The translations under genes and the position numbers were made by a program. From positions 1 through 64,000 of the forward strand of contig VXCM01002805.1 in the NCBI GenBank assembly GCA_014773175.1: 64,000 bases of DNA, given 5' to 3'. Source of the stretch: Lucifuga dentata (lineage: Eukaryota > Chordata > Actinopteri > Ophidiiformes > Bythitidae). Shown here piece by piece: positions 12,594 to 24,279 of the stretch (positions are counted from its first letter, which is position 1; each line of letters starts with the position of its first letter). The notes under the pieces are model-generated. The model made no database searches. It saw only the letters and a program-made list of their open reading frames with translations, and was not told the DNA's origin.

Positions 12594-13250
12594 AGGACCA
12601 TACCACCCATTTTGCATGTTTAAGCCTAATATATACAATTTTCATACACATAATGTAACTGACAATCATTTCCTAAAGGATAAAACTGTATTTCAGCTTT
12701 CCTGATATTTTGCAAAATCTCTTAATCTTTCAAAATCAAATATTCAAGTGATACACCCACCTTAAAAATCCATGTTTCTCCTGCTAATAGTTACACAGCC
12801 TTATGAAGGCACAGTCGTTTAAATTTTTTGATAAACGCAGGTCTTCTCTTGGGACTATATTCCCTGGTGGAGGCATACATTCACTCCACACTTTTTTTGT
12901 GCTTAAACGCTAAAATTACATAACTTCTAAAAAAAAAACCCTGAATACATGTGTTGTTCATGATGATGGATTACCTATCCATCATCATGAACATTTCAAG
13001 TATCAACAAGTTGATTTTAATAGCGTACCAGAATGAATTGAAACCAATGGAGGTCNCATTTCAAGTATCAACAAGTTGATTTTAATAGCGTACCAGAATG
13101 AATTGAAACCAATGGAGGTCTGCAAGGTAGGAAAAACATGTTTAATTCACCATTCCAGTAGTATGCTTTGGGAAATGAATGTCAATAATGTTACATGTAT
13201 GAAAACTGAATATATTAGGCTCAAACATGCAAAATGGATGGTATGGTCCT
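12594..13250 (+). mobile_element. TTAA family A, complete
   Basis: TTAA at 12590-12593 and 13251-13254. An internal assembly duplication sits around N at 13056. Confidence 0.85.
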
Positions 13251-13321
13251 TTAAGCTTCTGACATTTCCCCTTTCCCCCAGCATGGTTTTCCACCACCAT
13301 GGGGTCAGAATTTCTCCTTAA

Positions 13322-13858
13322 AGGACCACACTGGTGGTTTTGCATGTTGGAGCCCAATAAACACTATCCATATACATGTTACGTTGCTGTCAACCATTTT
13401 CCAAAACATACAACTGTGTTGCTTCATGTTATTTTGCCAAAACTTCAAATTTTTCAAAATCAAATCATTGATACACACAACTTAAAATTCGGTGTTTCAC
13501 CTTCTAACATTTAGAAGATTGTAAAAGTTATGGTAGTTTGAATTTCTCTGTTCTCTATGATATATTCCCTGGTGGAGATATGCATTTTCTGCCATGTTGC
13601 TCCATGTTGGATCAGTTAAATTAACTTTGACAAAATAATAATTATAACATCTTGTTCTGATTACATATCTCAAGCACATTTCAAGTCTCTACAAGTTGAT
13701 GTTTGGACTGAACAAAAAAAAAAACAATAGCAGTCTAGAAAGTGGGAGAAAAAAAATTCTAAAACTAGAAAGTTTTGGAATAGGATTGGTAGTAATATAA
13801 TGAGTATGCTGCTGTATTTATTGTACTCACACATGCAAAATCGCCAGTATGGTTCCTT
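13322..13858 (+). mobile_element. TTAA family B, near complete
   Basis: TTAA at 13318-13321. The right end reads ATGGTTCCTTAT, a mutated terminus. Confidence 0.8.
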
Positions 13859-13863
13859 ATGAG

Positions 13864-14075
13864 ACCTCAAAATGCAGTGTGTGTGTGCATGTGTGTGTGT
13901 GTGTGTGTGGAAGAGAGAGAGAAATGGAGACGTGGTGATAATAATTTCCGTCTTGGAGCAATAAAGATCTCCACCACTGTCTGGAGGCTGAAGCAGGAAA
14001 GATGAATGCTATAAAATCAATGCTAATGGGCTAATTTCAATTAAATTTAGCATGGTGGCTCGCTTTTTTAATTAT
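13864..14075 (+). repeat. low-copy dispersed repeat, copy 2
   Basis: Shorter partner of 10921-11345, sharing the same ordered blocks including ATCAATGCTAATGGGCTAAT. Confidence 0.55.
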
Positions 14076-14079
14076 TTTT

Positions 14080-15945
14080 TTTCATTCAGGATTTTGTTGG
14101 CCTTGATGGAGGTACTGAAGTACTGAGTTCCTTTTTTAAAAAAAAAAATTTATGGCAAATTCAGATCGGGATCCAAGAATTGTCTTCTCTGTATTTTATA
14201 ATGGAAGATGAGGCATTTGTAACATTTTTCCTGCAAACCCCAACAGCAAATTACCAGAAGCAACAAAAGGAGTCGCAGCTGAGAGACGCTTCATCAAAAC
14301 GTTTTATTGACTTTGGGTTAAAATATTGAAAGAAAGCCACTTTACTGCAAACACATGCTTTAAACCCACACAGAGCACGGTGCATATCCACTCAGACTAT
14401 CAGACGTTTTCTGAACAACATATTAAAGCCACCGTGACAATCAAACGGTGTGAAAAACCTGCATTTACACTGAAAACACGATAAGCCAGCAGCTCTCCAG
14501 GGCTAAAAAATATGACAATTAGAAACACATTTGTACACACACTGGCATGTGTGAGGGAGTTCTGCAACTATCAGCCAGTCCACACGCTGTAATTACCCAA
14601 AACGAAAGCTTGTCATACCCAGTAGAAGTCTTTTTTTTTTTTNTTTTTTTTTTTTTCTGTGTGCAGAACAGAAATACGTGCGTGAGTTACTCAGCTAATT
14701 TGTGGAAATTTTTAGAAATATCAAATTATCTGCTGGGAGCCGTCGGGGACTTTATAATCCAAAAAAAAAAAAAAAAAAANAAAAAAAAAAAAAAAAAAGA
14801 TTTTTGCTTGGCCACACTTTAATTGCATTTTCTACTTTGTTTTGTACTTTCCCTGCTGACTGCTACCACCCCTCCACACACACACACACGCACACACACA
14901 CATACACACACGCACACACACACACACACACACACATATACTNCACACACACACGCACACACACACATACACACACGCACACACACACACACACACACAC
15001 ATATACTCACATAGAGAAAGAAGAATTTTCAAATTACATCAGTTGAAAAGCCATCTAATATACATGTTGTTATGGAGACAAGGTGGATTTTAACTAAAAA
15101 TACACTTTAATTTAGTCACCACCAAACACTTTGCTCTGCTTATAGTAAAAAAAAAAAAAAAAAAAAAAAAAAACTTTAAGAGCACACAAGAACATAAAAA
15201 CCCCAATCGTCAATCATGCTGCAGCTCTAAAATGTACAATTAAATATATCTTCCACCTTATAACAATCTATATACCGTGGCCACAGAAAATATTTGTTTC
15301 TGTGTGGTGCGCGCCATTAAAAACCCACCGAGTATTTAAGTGGGTGGATTTATTTCAGGCGACAAATGTTCTGTAAGTAAAAGCATTGTTCAGTTTTTGC
15401 AATGTGTAAATTGATTTTGTCAGTAGAAATGGTTGAATTAGAGTGAACTGAGTCACCATGAAAAATAAAAAGTAGAATGTACAAGACTGTCATAAAAATG
15501 AAAGAAAAGTCACCTGCTGTGCTTGAAGTTGGTTGTGCGCTCAATAAATGATGAACTCTATAAATCCATCGGTTTATATGATTTATATACAGACAGGTTA
15601 AGGAGGAAAAAAAGAAAGAAAAAAAACTGATGTTCTTTTGCATTCTGGATGAATTTTTAATCTGTTCAGCAGTCCTGTCGCACCTGATTGGAATGAAAGA
15701 GCATCCTGAATTTGTTACGACCTAGCTTTGCGTCTTCTGCATCTTCTCCGTGTTCCATGTCAATCTGATGAAAATAAATAAACATGATTTCTCAGAATCA
15801 AACTTGATCTATTTTTAACTGAATCCAGTAGTACGTTTACATTATCAAGGTGACACGTTTCTATGTCGAAGGACAATAAGTGTTCAATATGTACCAGACT
15901 GGCGGTAACCATAGCAACAACACCAGTGCTTTGTGCCGCTTAACC
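14080..15945. other. intergenic, no gene seen
   Basis: Homopolymers with N gaps (14643, 14780), the CA array, and otherwise AT-rich unique sequence. Open frames are short and low-complexity. Confidence 0.5.
14871..15001. repeat. CA microsatellite with assembly duplication
   Basis: Interrupted (CA)n with CG/TA variants. N at 14943 joins two copies of the same array. Confidence 0.85.
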
Positions 15946-15950
15946 TTTAA

Positions 15951-16467
15951 AAGATCATACCGGTGGTTTTGCATGTTTAAGCCAAGTAAATACAACCTGC
16001 ATACATGTTAAGTTCCTGAAAACCATTTTCCAAAACATTAACCATATTTTAGTTTTTATGTTATTTTGCCAAATCTCCTAATGTTTCAAAATCAAATGTT
16101 CAGGTGATACACACTCCTTAAAATTCATGTTTTGCCGTCTAACACTTATGCGCAATTGCACATTTTGATTTCTCAGTATAAGCCGTCTTCTCCTTGGACT
16201 ACATTTCCTGGCGGAGGCACACAGCTTCCATGCAGCTCTGTGTTGGACCCGTTAAATAAAGTTACTTTCACAAAATATTTAATAGACGTCATGTTTGCTG
16301 TGATGGATTATTTATCTCAAGTACATTTCAAGTTCCTGCACGTTGAGTTTAATAGCGTAAGGGAATGAACTGAACTAATGGTAGTCTATAAGGCAGACGT
16401 ATGTAACGTAATGTGTATGCAGTTGTATATATTGGACTCAAACATGCAAAATCGCTGGTATTGTCCT
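15951..16467 (+). mobile_element. TTAA family B, complete
   Basis: TTAA at 15947-15950 and 16468-16471. Ends AAGATCATACC and ATTGTCCT. Confidence 0.82.
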
Positions 16468-16614
16468 TTAAGGATGTGTTCACGTAGCGCCTTTCCTCCA
16501 CTGACAGCTCCTTTTTTTATGTGTAATCCTATGAAAGGCTGTCCACCTTTTTTTGGCAGAATGAAGAGCCATAGCAACATGAGGCTGGTGGAATATGACT
16601 ACCTGTACAATATA

Positions 16615-17145
16615 CACTGTCCGGCCAAAAAAGAAGTCACACACTCTAATATTTCGTTGGACCGCCTTTAGCTTTGATTACGGCATGCATTCACAGTGGC
16701 ATCATTTCAATAAGCTTATGCAATGTCACAACATTTATTTCTGTCCAGAGTTGCATTAATTTTTCGCCAAGATCTTGTATTGATGATGGGAGAGTCAGAC
16801 CGCTGCGTAAAGTCTTCTCCAGCACATCCTTCCAGGTTTTAATAATGCGTTGGACAGTTCTTAATCCAAGTTTAGTAGTTTCAGTAATCTCCTTAGTTGT
16901 TTTCTTTGCTTGATGCAGGCCATAATTTGACCCTTCTGAAACAGAGTAACATCTTTTCCACGACCACAGGATACATCTTCTGACATGTTGTTTAAGAAAT
17001 GAGAAGCTACTCACTGCATCAGTTAGGGTTAAATAACTTGTTGCCAGCTGAAACATATTAATCACTGCAGTAATTATCCAATGGAAGGCTCTTACCTATT
17101 TGCTTAGTTAAATCCAGGTGGTGACTTTTTTTTGGCCAGGCAGCG
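16615..17145 (-). mobile_element. Tc1/mariner-type element, degenerate and shortened
   Basis: Inverted ends CACTGTCCGGCCAAAAAAGA / TTTTTTTTGGCCAGGCAGCG are flanked by TA on both sides. A minus-strand frame keeps a helix-turn-helix piece (T-T-K-L-G-L-R-T-V-Q-R-I-I-K-T-W-K). The catalytic domain is absent. Confidence 0.82.
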
Positions 17146-17515
17146 TATATAAATGAAATAACATATGCCAATATACACAAGATAAAAGGTGGCAGATTGG
17201 ATGCCTCAGTTTATCTGGTGTTTGTGATTGCTACAATTTTATGTTAGCATCCACCTTTTCAATGATGATATACAGCTTTTTCATATCAGTGACTACAAAC
17301 ACACTTTAAAAAGCGGATAGTGATGATTAGTAAGTGGTTTCTCTTGATGTTTGTGGTAAATGGCAATGGTATAAGTGTGATATAACACTGTGAGGTTCCT
17401 GATTTAAAAAAAAAAAAAAAAAAAATTGGCAGAGGAAATTACTCTGTATTCTTTGGCTGTTCCTCTTCTGTTTCAGGACATGTATCATGGCTTACAAAAC
17501 CCTCAATAACATTAA

Positions 17516-17728
17516 CCCTCTGGAGCCTCAAATCTGTTTTTCAAGAAAACTCTTCATTCAAGAAATAAAATTCCATCTATTGAAAACAATTTAGCAAAAC
17601 AAAAAATTAAAAATAAATCAGAAAAAGTTATCAATTTTCTACTTGATTCTAAAAGATTCTAGAAAATAAAAGAAACTCACCAAAAATCAGCAAACAATTT
17701 GTCAAAAGTGACTTTAGACTTCAGAGGG
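17516..17728 (+). mobile_element. piggyBac-type MITE (family C)
   Basis: TTAA on both sides (17512-17515 and 17729-17732) and ends CCCTCTGGAG / CTTCAGAGGG. The CCCT start with a TTAA duplication is the piggyBac pattern. At 213 bases it is non-coding. Confidence 0.72.
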
Positions 17729-18310
17729 TTAATATAAATTTAAAAGGCAATTGCAGGTACAGAAAAATTATATTACTGTATGAAATTGAAAAACTAAAGC
17801 AAAAGATGTTTATAATGAAGGAAACAACCAAATAAATTCCACTTTAAGTATCCATCATCACTTAACGTGATGGAGCTTTTACAAGAAAAAACAAAAGAAA
17901 TCATACATCGTCCTATTATTGTGAGCCTCTAACATTTAACAGCTGAACAGGTTTCAGTTATTTCCATAAAACCCATTCATGAAGCACTTTTTTTTTTTTT
18001 TTTNTTTTTTTTTTTTTTTGCAAAACTGTAAACTATAAATAAAACTGCTCGTACAAATACAAATATTTTTTAGATTAAAAAGCATAAATGATCGAGCAGG
18101 TTCTGTGCAGCCATGTTATGCTGTTCAGAAATAACACGCAAAATTAATTTTATCATAACAAACTTATCACTTATATCACTGCACATTATCATGTGACTCT
18201 GATGGAGGTGAAACAGGAAGAAACTAAATGTTGGCCAGATTTACATACAGTTTGTTTGTTTGTTTGTTTGTAATAGTTTGACTTATAGAAGTAAACTAGA
18301 CTTTTCTTAA

Positions 18311-18450
18311 AGGACCATACCAGTGTTTTTGCATGTTTGTCAATAAACACTACCCGCATACAACCATTTTACAAAATATCAAACCATATTTTAGTTTTTG
18401 TGTTCTTTTGCCAGATCTTCTAATCTTTCAAAATCAAATATTTATCCATC

Positions 18451-18481
<31 letters not shown>

Positions 18482-18864
18482 CCTGCTAAGAGGTACGTCA
18501 AAATCTAGAAGGGACGGTTGTTTTTAATTTCTTTGATGAAAGCGTCTTCTCCTGGGACTATATTTCCTGGTGGAGGCATACATTTTCTTTCATGCAGCTT
18601 CATGTTGGGCCAGTTAAATAAAGTTACTTCAACAAAAATATTAATAGATGTCATGTTCGATGTGATGGATTATGTATCTTAAGCACATTTCAAGTCTCTA
18701 CAAGCTCATTTTAACAGAAAACCAGTAGAAGTCTGGGGGAGGGGTAGGAAAAAGAATTCTATTACTTACCTCTCCGGTAACATGATTTGGGAAATGGTTG
18801 TCAGCAATGTAATGTATGGTTGTATTTATTGGGGTCAAACATGCAAAACCACCAGTATGGTCCT
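18311..18864 (+). mobile_element. TTAA family B, complete
   Basis: TTAA at 18307-18310 and 18865-18868; AGGACCATACCAGTG and CCAGTATGGTCCT termini. Confidence 0.85.
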
Positions 18865-18869
18865 TTAAT

Positions 18870-20329
18870 CCATCACTGCAAATGTAAAAATCTATTTCAC
18901 AGCTTTAAAGTGCAAGTAAAAGTTTAGCTGACACACAACCAGCAACTAGATTTACAAAAAAAACCCACCGAGCAACTAATTCACCACGTGGCTGGAAATA
19001 ACGTTTCAACACAAGGGATGCCACGTTTACTGAGGATTCTGGGAAAGAAAATATTAACCACACTTGTTTTTGCACAGTAAACTGATGCAAATAAGTGAAT
19101 AACACATCAATACAGATGATTCATATCAGTTAAAGGGTAAGCTGACCGATGGGACAATTTCCCAAAAACCTGCTGTGTTTCTGAACAAAATACTGCAGCA
19201 TTACACAAGGATATGTTTTTGTTTTTTTTTTATAATCAGTGAATAAAAGTAAATGGAGCATTTATACTTTAAAAGTTGTTTTCTGAAAAACACATCGGCG
19301 AGTTTCAGCATATTAAAAACAGCCAATAATAAGTATGCACGTGCTCATGTTTACGACAACGTAATACTGTTAAAAATAAGGAAGGAAAAAAACAGATTTC
19401 AAGAATATCTATTTTCAAAATCGAGTCCTACTGTTATGAGAAAAGCCATATTAAGAACATAAAGACATAATATTTTGAAATAAATACTTTGTAATATTTC
19501 AAGATTTTCATAATTTTACAAGACAGATGTTGGAATGTTACGAAGTCATAATGCTGAAAAGGAAGTCATAACATTTTGAGGAAAAAAATAGGAAAATAAT
19601 AATATACTGCTCATATGTATTTTACACAAGATATTTGTTGCTATAATCTTTAATATGAACTGGAAATTGTGTTCCAGTTAAAACTGTTATTCTAATTTTT
19701 TTTTTTTTTTTTTTTNTTTTTTTTTTTTTTTTTTTAATTAAACTTTTTACCCACCAAACCTGAACATCATAATGGACTGAACGGTGCATGAGAGATTTGA
19801 AATCAGAAAATATAAATATATTCATGGAATTGGTCCAATAACAGACCATTAGAGTTCATTATGTCTTGCTTGTTATGCATAAAACTGCATATGATTCCTT
19901 TGTGTTGTCAAAACTTCAATGAAATTGCACAAAAGTGGTTTTTCATAAAGCAAAAAAGGAGACAATTAATTACTTCTAATTGAATTCATAACTGAACTTC
20001 AACACCTTACAAGGTCAAACGCAGATTTAATAAATACAGTATGCTCTTTTTTTTTCTGACTCTGAATCTGTCATGAACTCTCAGGTCTAGTAAAATTCAT
20101 TGTACAGGTTTGATGAATAGAAATGCAGAATTAAAAACACAAAATATATATATTCTCCCAACTGGAACCTGTAAGTTGGACATGATCTGATATTTAAAAA
20201 AAAAAAGATTTCATAGCAAAATATAGTGATAAAAAGTTAAGTTGGATTGAGCCCATATGTTTTTATACCACAATGTGAATTATTCCATTGCCTCTCCGCT
20301 CATTTCCAGGTTTGGGGTCGTTGGGATCT
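18870..20329. other. intergenic, AT-rich
   Basis: No exon or repeat family recognised, apart from a T tract with an N at 19716. Confidence 0.5.
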
Positions 20330-20333
20330 TTAA

Positions 20334-20543
20334 CCCTCTGGAGATTAAAATCATGTATGATACATTATTTGTTGGGGTTTTTTGGAGATTTTTTTATTTT
20401 ATTTTATTTTCTAGAATCATATAGAATCAAGTAGAACATGGACAACTTTTTATAACTTTAGATTTTTTTGCAAAATTTTTTAACAATGGATGTTTTTCTA
20501 GAACAAACAATTTTGTGGAGAAATTGATTTGAGGCTACAGTGG
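20334..20543 (-). mobile_element. piggyBac-type MITE (family C), second copy
   Basis: Starts CCCTCTGGAG after TTAA (20330-20333). The interior is the inverse of the copy at 17516. The far end abuts TTAA 20544-20547, which is also the target site of the next A element. Confidence 0.6.
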
Positions 20544-20547
20544 TTAA

Positions 20548-21038
20548 AGGACCATACCACCCATTTTGCATGTTTGAGTCTAATATATTCAATTTTCATA
20601 CACGTAATGTTACTGACAATCATTTCCCAAAGCATACTACTGGATACTTGAAACTTTCTTGGGATAGATAATCCATCACCGCGAACAAGATGTGTATTCA
20701 GGTTTTTTTTCGAAGGTACGTAATTTTAGCGTTTCGCGCAATAAAAAGCGTGGAGTGAATATATGTCTCCACCGTGGAATATAGTCCCAAAAGAACACCT
20801 GCGTTTATCAAAAAATTTAAACGACCGTGACTTCATAAGACTGTATAACTATTAGCAGGAGAAACATGGATTTTTAAGGTGGGGTTGAATATTTGATTTT
20901 GAAAGATTAAGAGATTTTGCAAAATATCAGGAAAGCTGAAATATGGTTTTATCCTTTAGGAAATGATTGTCATTAACGTTACATGTATGAAAATTGAATA
21001 TATTTGGCTCAAACATACAAAATGAGTGGTATGGTCCT
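20548..21038 (-). mobile_element. TTAA family A with internal deletion
   Basis: TTAA at 20544-20547 and 21039-21042. It lacks part of the left arm. It lies just downstream of the trhr2 stop codon in the gene's direction. Confidence 0.82.
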
Positions 21039-21119
21039 TTAAATCAGACATCAGCAACCAATGAGGACTCCACTTTATCCCACTTTTAATTCTTGAAACA
21101 AATCAAGCTCAGCAGGGTC

Positions 21120-21121
21120 GT

Positions 21122-21148
<27 letters not shown>
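21120..21148. repeat. CT microsatellite
   Basis: (CT)14, close to the trhr2 3' end. Confidence 0.85.
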
Positions 21149-21152
<4 letters not shown>

Positions 21153-21343
21153 TTCCTAACGAGGATTCTGTTCACGGTCACCTTGTCATGAAGAACTCAC
21201 AGCTTTCTTCTGATTGGGTGAACCCAATGATTTGTTGTCATTGGGTGATGATGTGTCAGGATGGACTAATAGGGGATTCTGTCAAATCCACAGATCTCCT
21301 AGAATTTAAACTGGGAGTATTTACACTTTGTCCCACCTGTCAT

Positions 21344-21871
21344 TTAAAGCTTTGTTATCATTTGATGAGGCAGGTTTACTTCCTTCCTGTCACCAGATGG
21401 CGATGTCTCAACAAGACCCGTGCTGGTATCTGTTGGATCATCTGCCTTCCTGCCATTGACTGTTGTCGACTCGTGATAATTATCTCCTCCATTCTGCTTC
21501 GTGATCGTACCTGTAGAGGTGCACAGGTTGGCTCTCCGGACCTTTTCATTGGTCCCGTTGCTGTTGAGCTGGGAGGTTCTCGGTTCGCGAATGGTGCTGT
21601 AGGCGGTCTGTATCATCGACAGCATCCTCTGGTTTCCCTCCGTCTGCCGGCAACGGTAAAGCCCGCGGAACGCTGAGCGGAACTTCTGGGACATGGCGTT
21701 GTATATGACGGGGTTGATGGCGCTGTTGGCGTAGATGCAAATCCGACAAAACAAGAGGAACCAGGCGTCCAGGTAAGGCGTGGACACGAAAGAGTTGATC
21801 AGAACCAAAGTCCGGTAGGGCATCCACAGCAAGGCGAAGAGGATCACCACTACGGCCAGCATGTTCGTCAC
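21344..21871 (-). CDS. trhr2: trhr2 coding exon 5 (helices 6-7 and C-tail)
   Basis: Acceptor CATCCGCAG|GTGACG. The 175 codons plus TAA begin [10 protein letters not shown] (helix 6) and include W-M-P-Y-R, F-C-R-I-C-I-Y and N-P-V-I-Y. A Ser/Thr-rich tail of about 100 residues follows, with many phosphorylation-type sites, ending M-I-T-K-L. The tail is longer than, and unlike, that of TRHR1. The open frame runs past the acceptor into intron, but that part is transposon-derived. Confidence 0.94.
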   Translation of the reverse strand: MTNMLAVVVILFALLWMPYRTLVLINSFVSTPYLDAWFLLFCRICIYANSAINPVIYNAMSQKFRSAFRGLYRCRQTEGNQRMLSMIQTAYSTIREPRTSQLNSNGTNEKVRRANLCTSTGTITKQNGGDNYHESTTVNGRKADDPTDTSTGLVETSPSGDRKEVNLPHQMITKL

Positions 21872-23349
21872 CTGCGGATGAAACACACAAGCAAAGAGTA
21901 GTAAGTTAAAGGACCACGTCGGCGATTTTGCAGGTTTGATCCTGATAAATACCCACATACATTTTACGTTATTGCCAACCATTTTCTAAAACATAAAACC
22001 ATATCTTAGTTTTTATGTTATTTTGTTTTCAAATCCCCTAATCTTTCAATATGAACTGTTCAGGTGATACGCCCACCTTAAAATTCTATGTTTTGCCTGC
22101 TAATGATTACAGAAGGCATGGCCATTTTAATTTCTTAGTAAAAGCTGTCTTCTCCTGGGAATGTATTCCCTGGAGGAGAGATCATTTTCTTGTGTGTAGC
22201 TCCAGGTTGGATCAGTTAAATCAAGTAACTTCAACAAAATAATTTAACAGATGTTTTGTTTGCTTTGAGGGATTAATTATCTCAGGCACATTTCAAGTCT
22301 CTAGTGGTTGATTTTTATAGGGTACTTGAATGAACTGAAACTAGTGGCTGCCTGGAAGGTAGGAAAACAATTTTAAACTTTACCGCTGCAGTAGGATGTT
22401 TGGAAAATGTATGTAGGTTGTATTCATTGGCTTAAACATGCAGAAATTACTCATAAAGCCCTTTAAAGCTCCATATTGCAGTAATGTTGATACTAACATT
22501 CACACAAATAATTTCTTGTAATGTGAAAGGCTTGCCAGTACTGCCAAACTAAATGAGAATCAACACTTTTAATTCGCTGTCTGTTTTTTTCTCTTGGTAG
22601 TGTGATTTTTGGACGTCTCTGCCTGGATTCTGCCTGTTATCTCCTGACTCTGCCTCAGCCTAGTGTATCTCTGCCTGGATTGGAACCTGCCTCCTGTTTT
22701 CATATCAGGGCCTTGTTAGTGTGAACACTTTCTTCACAAACCAGACTCTGTCTTGTCTGCATTTGGGTTTTTTTCACAGGTCCTGATAAGGGGATCGGCG
22801 GGGTGTACATGATGTTCCATCATCACCTTTTATTCCTACAAATATCTGGATAATTGTGCAGAAGAACAAAAAGTTGCACAACAGTACAAAATTTTTTCCC
22901 AAAGCAATCCAGCAGATTTCCCATCAAATCCAACACGCTGCAGGACATTTGCAACAAGTTGGATGAGCATTCCTATGGAAGCCCAGAACTGATGTTAAAT
23001 GGCATCTTCAGAATATAAAATCCAGCAACACTCTCATTTGACATGATGATTGATCATGTTTGTTGAATTACTGATGTTAAAACCAAACATGGCGTCTTCT
23101 CATAACGACTGATAAAGGCAGCAGGATGTCATTTTGATGAACTTGATGACAACAAATTAATTGAAGACCAGAAGTTTTGAAACACCAAAAACAATCAGTC
23201 ACACACTGTGCAGAAATGTGTGAATGAAAAACAATTGTGGTCTCCAAAGACCAGCAGTGATGCCTTGTTCTAATTTCCTGATTAGTTCTGATTGCTTCAT
23301 GATTGTTTGAGTGATCATAACAAGGCTGATGAAGCATTTCCAGTTACCA

Positions 23350-23402
<53 letters not shown>

Positions 23403-24246
23403 TACATGTTAAGAGGAGGTTACTGTAACTGAGTCCTCTTAGATTTATTAGTCATTTAAAGGACCATACCACCCATTTTGCATATTTGAGCCTAATATAT
23501 TCAATTTTCATACATGTTACGTTACTGACAACTATTTCCTAAAGGATAATAACACCATATGTCAGTTTTCCTAATATTTTGCAAAATCTCTTAATCTTTC
23601 AAAATCAAATATTCAAGCAATACACCCACCTTAAAAATCTAGGTTTCTCCTGCTAATAGTTACACAGCATTATGAAGTCATGGTCCTTTAAATTTTTTGA
23701 TAAACGCAGGTCTTCTTTTGGGACTATATTCCCCGGNAAAAAAAAAAAAAAAAAAAAAACCTGAATACACATCTTGTTCTTGATGATGGATTACCTATCC
23801 CAAGAATGTTTCAAGTATCAACAAGCTGATTTTAGTAGTGCAGCACACCAGAATGAACTGAAACCAATGGTGGTCTGGAAGGTAGGATTTTTTTTTTATT
23901 TTTTCTTTAAATTCACCATTTCAGTAGCTTTGGGAAATGATTGTCAGTAACATGTATGAAAAACATGTATGAAAATTAGGCTCAAACATGCAAAATGGGT
24001 GGTATGGTCCTTTAAAAAGTGAAAAACAATGAAATTTAGAGAGCAACAAAGCACAGGACAGAACAGACAGCAAGACAGGATGGGACAGGACGGGACGGGA
24101 CGGGACGGGAAGGGAAGGGAAGGGAAGTGGTAATGTTAAAAGGGGAAAAATTGACCAAACTAGGACAAAGTACCAAAGAAACAGATCAAAATGGACAGCG
24201 AGGACATTCAGGCTGAAATTGAAATGTAAGAGAGAGATGTAAGAGA

Positions 24247-24279
<33 letters not shown>

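Noticed and set aside
14823..15046. CRISPR-like array of short repeats
   Set aside because: It is a CA microsatellite duplicated by assembly; there are no spacers of uniform length.
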